Shown: one piece after another, positions 5,502-9,858 of the stretch | Numbering within the stretch: position 1 is the first letter of the stretch | How the letters are laid out: each line of letters starts with the position of its first letter | Assembly (NCBI RefSeq): GCF_000711955.1 | Contig: NZ_JONR01000072.1 | Span: 1-9,858, forward strand | Source of the DNA: Nevskia soli DSM 19509 | GTDB taxonomy: Bacteria > Pseudomonadota > Gammaproteobacteria > Nevskiales > Nevskiaceae | Direction: 5' to 3' | Length of the DNA stretch: 9,858 nucleotides | Notes under the pieces: generated by a model | Seen by the model: only the letters and a program-made list of their open reading frames with translations | What the model was told of the DNA's origin: nothing | Database searches by the model: none | Position numbers and translations under genes: made by a program

Positions 5502-6758
5502 ATGAGCGGATCTATCGAGCGAGTAGACAATCGAATTATCGTGAGTGGAGAACTCCACGATTTGCATCGCCTTCTTGCTTATATTCACATAATTGTTCAG
5601 AAGCTTGGCTATCAGGATGTCCTGTTGGATTTACAGCACTGTACGATAGCCTATCAAAACTCAATGCTGTCAGTCTGTGCACAAGTATCGGCTTACAGAG
5701 AAGGCGGCATCTCATTTCGTCTTATCGCTCCAACGAGTCAACTCCTCGGCAATTTGTTTAAAAATACAAACTGGGGATATTTTATTGATCCACATCAGTT
5801 CCCTCCGTCGACATTCAAAGGGCACACTCGCGTTCCGGCAACTCAATATCGGAACCCGACAGAGCAACAATCGGCTGTTAACCGTATTGTTAACGTAATA
5901 CTCGGGGCAATTCCAGAGCTTGAGAGGGCCGACTTTGCAGCTTTCGAGTGGGCCGTGAATGAAATCACGGACAATGTCTTGGTCCATTCAGAATCAAAGA
6001 TCGGCGGACTGGTACAGGTTTCTACATTTGTGAAGTTCAAGAAAAGAGTTCAGTTTGTAGTTGCTGACGCGGGGGTTGGAATTCCAACCTCTCTGCGGGG
6101 TGGCCACCCGGAGATTCAAACTGATGGTGAAGCTCTCGACCGAGCGATCAGAGAAGGAGTGACCCGAGATCCGTCGGTAGGCCAAGGAAATGGCTTGTTT
6201 GGGAGCTTTCAAATATGTAGCAAATCCATGGGGGATTTTCTGGTGGATTCCGGCTATGCGCGCTTAAAGTTTGATCCGAACAAGGGGTTGCATATTCAGA
6301 ATCAAACTGTTCCCTATAGTGGAACATTGGTGGTAGCAACCGTGGATTTCTCTGACCCAAAATTGCTAGAGGAAGCACTTCGTTTTAAAGGCATAAAGTA
6401 TGCTCCGGTCGATTTTGTCGAAACGAAATATACCGCCAATGCAGCAGGCGATATCCATTTCAAACTAACAGAAGAAAGCCTGTCATTCGGAAGCAGGGTT
6501 TCGGGAAAACCCGTGCAAAATAAACTGCTAAATCTGGCAAAGATGTGCAGCGGAGTCGTCTGGATTGATTTTGTCGATGTTCCGATTCTTTCTAGTAGCT
6601 TTGCGGATGAAGCATTTGGGAAGCTTTTTCTTTCTTTAGGGCCGGTGCGATTTATGCAAAAAATACGGTTGCATAACATGTCAGACATTGTCGAAGGACT
6701 GGTTAACAAGGCAATTGCGCAACGAATGCAAACTGGAATGTCTGATGCAGATAGCTAA
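5502..6758 (+). CDS. STAS-like / HATPase / STAS-like (DUF4325) fusion protein
   Basis: 418 residues in three parts. (1) Residues about 4-100: alternating strands and helices (RIIVSGELHDLHRL, YQDVLLDLQHCTIAY, ISFRLIAP) resembling a STAS-like domain. (2) About 120-285: a GHKL ATPase domain with the N-box AVNEITDNVLVHS (N153, E154, N158), G1 box VADAGVGIP (D189, G191, G193) and G2 box GQGNGLFG (227-234). (3) About 325-410: GSRVSGKPVQNKLL...WIDFVDVPILSSSFADEAFGKLF, the pattern of the DUF4325 STAS-like family. No phospho-accepting histidine domain, membrane segment or receiver domain is present, so it is not a standard sensor kinase. Family knowledge: paired HATPase and STAS proteins act as anti-sigma kinase and anti-anti-sigma factor; having both on one chain suggests a self-contained switch or sensor. 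A phage-defence or stress-signalling role is inferred from neighbours only. It is apparently monocistronic, with an excellent ribosome site, and ends at a shared terminator facing the ATPase-TOPRIM gene. Confidence 0.8.
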   Translation: MSGSIERVDNRIIVSGELHDLHRLLAYIHIIVQKLGYQDVLLDLQHCTIAYQNSMLSVCAQVSAYREGGISFRLIAPTSQLLGNLFKNTNWGYFIDPHQFPPSTFKGHTRVPATQYRNPTEQQSAVNRIVNVILGAIPELERADFAAFEWAVNEITDNVLVHSESKIGGLVQVSTFVKFKKRVQFVVADAGVGIPTSLRGGHPEIQTDGEALDRAIREGVTRDPSVGQGNGLFGSFQICSKSMGDFLVDSGYARLKFDPNKGLHIQNQTVPYSGTLVVATVDFSDPKLLEEALRFKGIKYAPVDFVETKYTANAAGDIHFKLTEESLSFGSRVSGKPVQNKLLNLAKMCSGVVWIDFVDVPILSSSFADEAFGKLFLSLGPVRFMQKIRLHNMSDIVEGLVNKAIAQRMQTGMSDADS

Positions 6759-6776
6759 TGCGGTAAATCAAAACAA

Positions 6777-6820
6777 AAAGGGGCCTGGCTGATTTATGAA
6801 TATCTGAGCCAGGCCCCTTT
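6777..6820. terminator. bidirectional Rho-independent terminator
   Basis: AAAGGGGCCTGGCT (6777-6790) and AGCCAGGCCCCTTT (6807-6820) pair perfectly over 14 bp with a 16-base loop. A-rich sequence lies to the left (AAAACAAAAA) and T-rich sequence to the right (AATCTTTT), giving U-tracts in both directions. It lies between the convergent genes ending at 6758 and 6836 and should stop transcription from both. Confidence 0.9.
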
Positions 6821-6835
6821 AATCTTTTGACTAGG

Positions 6836-8404
6836 TTATTGCCCAAACAGATCATCTTGCATTTTAGTTGGAGGTTCAGGCTTTCTATTCTCGACAACGC
6901 CCTCTGCGTTGATCTTGACGGGGCTCAGAGCCTCCTGAATCGGTGTGAGTATCAATCGTGCGGCGTCCGGATATTCTTGTACCCAAATACTCAGGAAGCC
7001 GTCTCTAACCGTAGTCGACGGAATCAAGCCCAATCGCTTTCCGACCTGTGAATACAATAAGTGTGAATCTCTATTTGTTTGACTGACTTCAGTGATTACC
7101 TTTTCCACTAGATCTTCATCTTCATATTTCCGGTGAAGGGCAACGGCGAGTCGACCTTTGCAATTGCTCAAGCGATCTTTTACGGCATTAAATATAAATT
7201 GCTCCGGACTTTGGCCCGGTAACCGGAATACGTTCTCTTTGCTGTTCTCAAGCTGTCGTGAATCCCCATCAATAAAGCAAAGTGAAGGAAACTTTCGCGT
7301 TGGGTCCATATTGTGATGCTTATTAACTTCTACCGCGATGCCATCGCCAGCCATGCCGTGTACTTCTATCAATTCAATCTGCAATCCTGCATGCCGGACA
7401 ATGGTTTGCATCCAGGCCGCGCTAAACTCGTCTTCTGTAAAGACCGCCAATGCCGCATCAATTTCGCCTGTTATTGCTCTTAACGACTCGATACTTAGCT
7501 TCCCCTGAAAAATCCGGTTCCTAACGGATGCCCAAATTGCTTTGTCTGGCAAAGGGCGAAGCGCATCGTTTGAGTGAGTCGTAAATATGGCTTGTGCGCT
7601 TTTTCGAAGGGCAACATCTATTAGGTATTCGACCATTCGAATTGTGGCAACTGGATGCAATCCGTTTTCGATTTCTTCAATAAGGATCAGCGAATTGTCT
7701 TGAAGACTTTCGATTCTCATAATCATTCGAATGATGCTCGATTCGCCCGCACCGAAATGGAACTCTGAGTAAGACACTCCTAGTTCGGTCTGGCCTGACA
7801 ATAAAGTGACTCGTCCCCGTGTATCAATCTGCATATGTGTGTAATTCGCAACACTCTTGCCTAGAATGCGCTGCACTGCAGTTGCAACGGGTTCGGTGAG
7901 TTTAACTACGGATTCTGGTTTGACTTCAAACGCTGCAGTGGCGCACTTACGTAGTTCCGCTCTTTCATTCGCTGGAACAGTTCGAGCAACTCCAAAAACT
8001 ACAACGTCTCGCTCAATCTGATCGCGAGACCACTTTGTATTGAGAAAGCTCACTGTCCTTCGAAATGACTCTTTTGGATTAATCCCTCGATCTACAAGCT
8101 CGCACTCGAAACGCCAATTCTGCATGCTGTCATCGAGCTTCCCGCTCTTTGCAAAAAACTGACGGGGCTTAACCGATTTGTAAGCACAAGCTGCGGCTCC
8201 AAGGATTGTCGTCTTGCCCCCTCCATTTGGAGCAATCAACGCGGTTACAGGGAACTCAAAAGAAATCAGTTGTTTTTCAAGTCCTCGAAGCTTGGTTATA
8301 TTCAACTTCTGAAGATATTTTCCGTAGCTTTGCTTGGCTGCTTTCTCCAACAGCTGCTGAACTTCACTGTGTCTGATTTCACTTTGAAAAGTGTTTTGCG
8401 CCAT
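6836..8404 (-). CDS. OLD-family ATPase-TOPRIM nuclease
   Basis: 522 residues from ATG 8402-8404, chosen because GGGGGAG (complement of 8414-8420) lies 9 bases upstream; an in-frame TTG three codons earlier touches that site and is unlikely. The N-terminal ATPase has Walker A APNGGGKTT (58-66), an ABC-type signature FGAGESS (217-223), Walker B LILIEEIENGLHP (239-251) and a switch histidine in TTHS (275-278). A TOPRIM domain follows: AVFTEDEF with the motif-1 glutamate (E324 or E326), IELIEVHGMAGDG, then CFIDGDSR (D379, D381). LPGQSPEQFIF behind it resembles the LPG-PE segment after TOPRIM in OLD proteins. Family knowledge: OLD proteins (phage P2 Old, GajA of Gabija) couple ATP binding to metal-dependent DNA cleavage and serve in phage defence. 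No GajB-type helicase is present; instead an AlbA_2-domain gene sits upstream on the same strand. The last residues, QDDLFGQ, resemble a sliding-clamp-binding peptide. The gene is AT-rich, typical of defence islands. Nuclease activity is inferred from motifs. Confidence 0.85.
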   Translation of the reverse strand: MAQNTFQSEIRHSEVQQLLEKAAKQSYGKYLQKLNITKLRGLEKQLISFEFPVTALIAPNGGGKTTILGAAACAYKSVKPRQFFAKSGKLDDSMQNWRFECELVDRGINPKESFRRTVSFLNTKWSRDQIERDVVVFGVARTVPANERAELRKCATAAFEVKPESVVKLTEPVATAVQRILGKSVANYTHMQIDTRGRVTLLSGQTELGVSYSEFHFGAGESSIIRMIMRIESLQDNSLILIEEIENGLHPVATIRMVEYLIDVALRKSAQAIFTTHSNDALRPLPDKAIWASVRNRIFQGKLSIESLRAITGEIDAALAVFTEDEFSAAWMQTIVRHAGLQIELIEVHGMAGDGIAVEVNKHHNMDPTRKFPSLCFIDGDSRQLENSKENVFRLPGQSPEQFIFNAVKDRLSNCKGRLAVALHRKYEDEDLVEKVITEVSQTNRDSHLLYSQVGKRLGLIPSTTVRDGFLSIWVQEYPDAARLILTPIQEALSPVKINAEGVVENRKPEPPTKMQDDLFGQ

Positions 8405-8413
8405 TTCAACCAA

Positions 8414-8420
8414 CTCCCCC
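8414..8420 (-). promoter_or_regulatory. ribosome binding site deciding the 8404 start
   Basis: GGGGGAG on the minus strand, 9 bases before ATG 8402-8404. It abuts the in-frame TTG at 8411-8413, which therefore cannot use it. Confidence 0.65.
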
Positions 8421-8513
8421 GTCGCGAGTGTCGTTCAGCGGTTTGGTACTTTGCATAAAAAGCGGGTAGGCAGAATGAAGTGAGCCAGGGCCTGTTTCAT
8501 TTTTTATGTGTAT

Positions 8514-9377
8514 TTAGGTGTTGCCCCGGATCGTTTCGACCAGAACATATTGCTCGGTGGTCTGCCAGGGGACGACTAGCAGAACGTCTAGGATTAGCCC
8601 GATCTTTCCACCAGTTGTTGCCCATGCTTCACGAATAACCCCATAAGGAAGGGCGACTGGCAATACGATGCCGCCTGTTCGAGGGTGAATCTCAAGCTCG
8701 AAGCTGCCCTCGTTCAAAGCCCCCAGTTTCACATCAGGTTGCGGATTCCCCATATGAATACGGCGTGGGGATGGTTCAAACTGGTTCGGTTGCCAAAGAC
8801 CGTCCACCAGTTCTACGTGTTTGGATTGTACGGCGTGCGAAGCCGCTTCCAATGCCAGTCGTGCTGCACGAGATCCGTTCATGATGTGACGCTCCGCCTC
8901 CCCAGGGTTCATGCACTCTTTGCCGTGGTTGTTGCGACGCAAATATTCGATGTGATGGTCTGCTCGGTTCCAGAGAGCCACGAGGTTGCGATTCGGGGGG
9001 ATGTTGATCGCCAGAATAATCCCTTGAGGTAGGGTTACTTTCTCGATGCGATAGGTGAACGTCGATGGTGTCAAGTATTGTGCGACGGCTTGATCAATCC
9101 ATTGAGTAAGACTAGCAGCGTCAAGCACCGGTTTGATCCCGCTAGCCACTCGCCGAATATCCTCTTCGACGCCGATGAGGAGGCATCCACCATTGGTATT
9201 TGCGAATTGGCTTATGTCGCGGCAGAGTTCTAGTTGACCCTCAGTTTTGGCGTCCGACGGCACACCGCGTCCGAAGCCATCGATGGAGCTCTTGAATTCG
9301 AGCTCAATCGTTTCGTAGGTCGTACCCAAGGCCACCGTTCTATTGAAATCGGCCTCAGAATTTACGTACTGCGGCAT
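8514..9377 (-). CDS. Schlafen/AlbA_2-type domain protein
   Basis: 287 residues from ATG 9375-9377, preferred because TAGGG lies about 9-10 bases upstream; an in-frame GTG nine codons earlier (9402-9404) is less likely. Residues about 22-75 show the AlbA_2 (formerly AAA_4) pattern: ETIELEFKSS, then ELCRDISQFANTNGGCLLIG and VEED, matching the usual E-[FL]-K-s...i.AfANt-GG...iGv form. HIEYLRRNNHGKECM (142-156) fits the end of that domain. The rest (about 165-287) is a helix followed by a strand-rich part I do not recognise. Family knowledge: the domain occurs in bacterial transcription regulators and in Schlafen-like nucleases; here it has no C-terminal winged helix that I can see. The gene lies upstream of and on the same strand as the ATPase-TOPRIM gene, 109 bp apart, so cotranscription is likely. 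A regulator, sensor or second effector for that nuclease are all possible. It is slightly richer in GC than its partner. Confidence 0.75.
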   Translation of the reverse strand: MPQYVNSEADFNRTVALGTTYETIELEFKSSIDGFGRGVPSDAKTEGQLELCRDISQFANTNGGCLLIGVEEDIRRVASGIKPVLDAASLTQWIDQAVAQYLTPSTFTYRIEKVTLPQGIILAINIPPNRNLVALWNRADHHIEYLRRNNHGKECMNPGEAERHIMNGSRAARLALEAASHAVQSKHVELVDGLWQPNQFEPSPRRIHMGNPQPDVKLGALNEGSFELEIHPRTGGIVLPVALPYGVIREAWATTGGKIGLILDVLLVVPWQTTEQYVLVETIRGNT

Positions 9378-9519
9378 CGTAGGTTTCCCTATAACTTGGT
9401 CCACATAAGCTCACGCCAGTATGCGGTGCAGCTTCCTAAAGCTTAGTCCCTTTTGACCTGAGTGAAGTGCGCTCGCGATGGCGTAAATCACGTTTTGTGT
9501 TCTCCCCAGTAGCGTCCGG
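9378..9519. other. upstream region of AlbA_2 gene and outer end of IS4 element
   Basis: The promoter of the AlbA_2 gene and the right-hand insertion sequence border must both lie here. The border is probably within about 30-60 bases left of the transposase stop codon, since IS4 elements have short 3' untranslated ends, but I cannot fix the terminal repeat or a target duplication without the other end. Confidence 0.4.
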
Positions 9520-9858
9520 TTAATCGCCCAATAGATTCAATTGGTTGGCAGCGGGGTTGTTGTTGAGTGAGTCGTTGGCCTGTGCCAAGACGCATTGCAA
9601 CGTGGTTTTCTCGAACAGCGTGAGACTCAACACCTGTAACAATTCGTAAAGTGAAGCATTGAGTCCTAGCCGTTTGCGTACGATGGCAATCAGCACATAA
9701 ATCGACACGGCAATCCACAATTGGGTCTTCACGGCATTGGTCGAGGTGCCGTAGAAAGCTTTTATGCGCAGATGCTGCTTGATCCATCGGAAAAAGATTT
9801 CAATTTGCCAGCGCCGGCGATACAACGCGCTGACCGTTGTCGCCGGCAAAGCGAAGTG
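9520..9858 (-). CDS. IS4-family transposase, C-terminal part (cut by window edge)
   Basis: The frame is open to the right edge, giving the last 112 residues. YRRRWQIEIFFRWIK (visible residues 13-27) contains the Y(2)R(3)E(6)K signature of IS4-family transposases exactly, so the third catalytic acid (E at visible residue 20) is present. The continuation (QHLRIKAFYGTS, AVKTQLWIAVSIYVL, KRLGLNASLYELLQVLS, TLFEKT) is typical of the subgroup whose N-terminus carries a DUF4372 domain, as I recall it. The protein cuts and pastes DNA through a DDE active site. The stop is TAA at 9520-9522. The visible part looks intact; the first two catalytic aspartates lie outside the window. Confidence 0.9.
   Translation of the reverse strand, partial: HFALPATTVSALYRRRWQIEIFFRWIKQHLRIKAFYGTSTNAVKTQLWIAVSIYVLIAIVRKRLGLNASLYELLQVLSLTLFEKTTLQCVLAQANDSLNNNPAANQLNLLGD

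Noticed and set aside
5091..5588. 165-residue minus-strand frame across the 5400 gap
   Set aside because: It overlaps the ends of two well-supported plus-strand genes antisense and contains no domain-like pattern.
6314..6709. 131-residue minus-strand frame inside the STAS-HATPase gene
   Set aside because: Antisense shadow of the clear DUF4325 coding region.
5502..6758. Two-component sensor histidine kinase
   Set aside because: No phospho-accepting histidine domain, transmembrane sensor or receiver is visible; flanking domains are STAS-like.
6836..9377. Calling the OLD-type pair Gabija or PARIS
   Set aside because: No UvrD-like GajB helicase and no separate DUF4435-type AriB are present; the neighbour is an AlbA_2-domain protein.
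9488..9787. 99-residue minus-strand frame overlapping the IS4 transposase
   Set aside because: Out-of-frame shadow of the transposase, which carries the exact YREK signature in the other frame.

Overview
The window looks like an accessory, mosaic stretch of a proteobacterial chromosome, most likely a gammaproteobacterium. A Xanthomonadales-like host is my guess from the GC-rich codon use of the two secreted or membrane genes; this is inference and not strongly supported. The window starts inside one insertion sequence (the 5' part of an IS630-like transposase, reading out of the left edge) and ends inside another (the 3' part of an IS4-family transposase with an intact Y(2)R(3)E(6)K signature). 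Between them, GC-rich segments (about 650-1960 and 4740-5380) alternate with visibly AT-richer segments (about 2040-4440 and 5390-8510), as expected from repeated insertion of foreign DNA.

Layout, left to right: IS630-like transposase start (-); a ~400 bp gap; a secreted two-repeat protein with a central PKD/Ig-like domain (+, 654-1958); a strong hairpin overlapping its stop codon; a secreted FG-GAP-like protein (-, 2055-2843); a ~350 bp gap holding a perfect 11-bp hairpin, a telomere-like CCCTA tract that could form a G-quadruplex on the minus strand, and a GGGCGCAAT palindrome; a protein with a PD-(D/E)XK nuclease core (-, 3197-4441); a single-pass membrane protein of unknown role (+, 4737-5381); a STAS-like / HATPase / STAS-like (DUF4325) fusion (+, 5502-6758); a perfect 14-bp bidirectional terminator; an OLD-family ATPase-TOPRIM nuclease (-, 6836-8404); a Schlafen/AlbA_2-domain protein upstream of it (-, 8514-9377); and the IS4 transposase remnant.

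Functionally, the right half reads as a candidate defence island. The AlbA_2 gene and the ATPase-TOPRIM nuclease gene are co-oriented, about 110 bp apart, and likely form a two-gene unit. The STAS-HATPase-STAS protein converges on them across a shared terminator and carries, in one chain, the two domain types of anti-sigma/anti-anti-sigma partner switching. The PD-(D/E)XK protein is a fourth nucleic-acid-enzyme-like gene nearby. I do not recognise this set as a named system. Whether these genes work together, or are simply neighbours in an island, cannot be decided from one window.

A second theme is a short dispersed repeat (TAATAnGGGACAG, often continued by ACYAC) found at three intergenic places, each beside a change in base composition. 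Two copies, in inverted orientation, bracket the FG-GAP gene.
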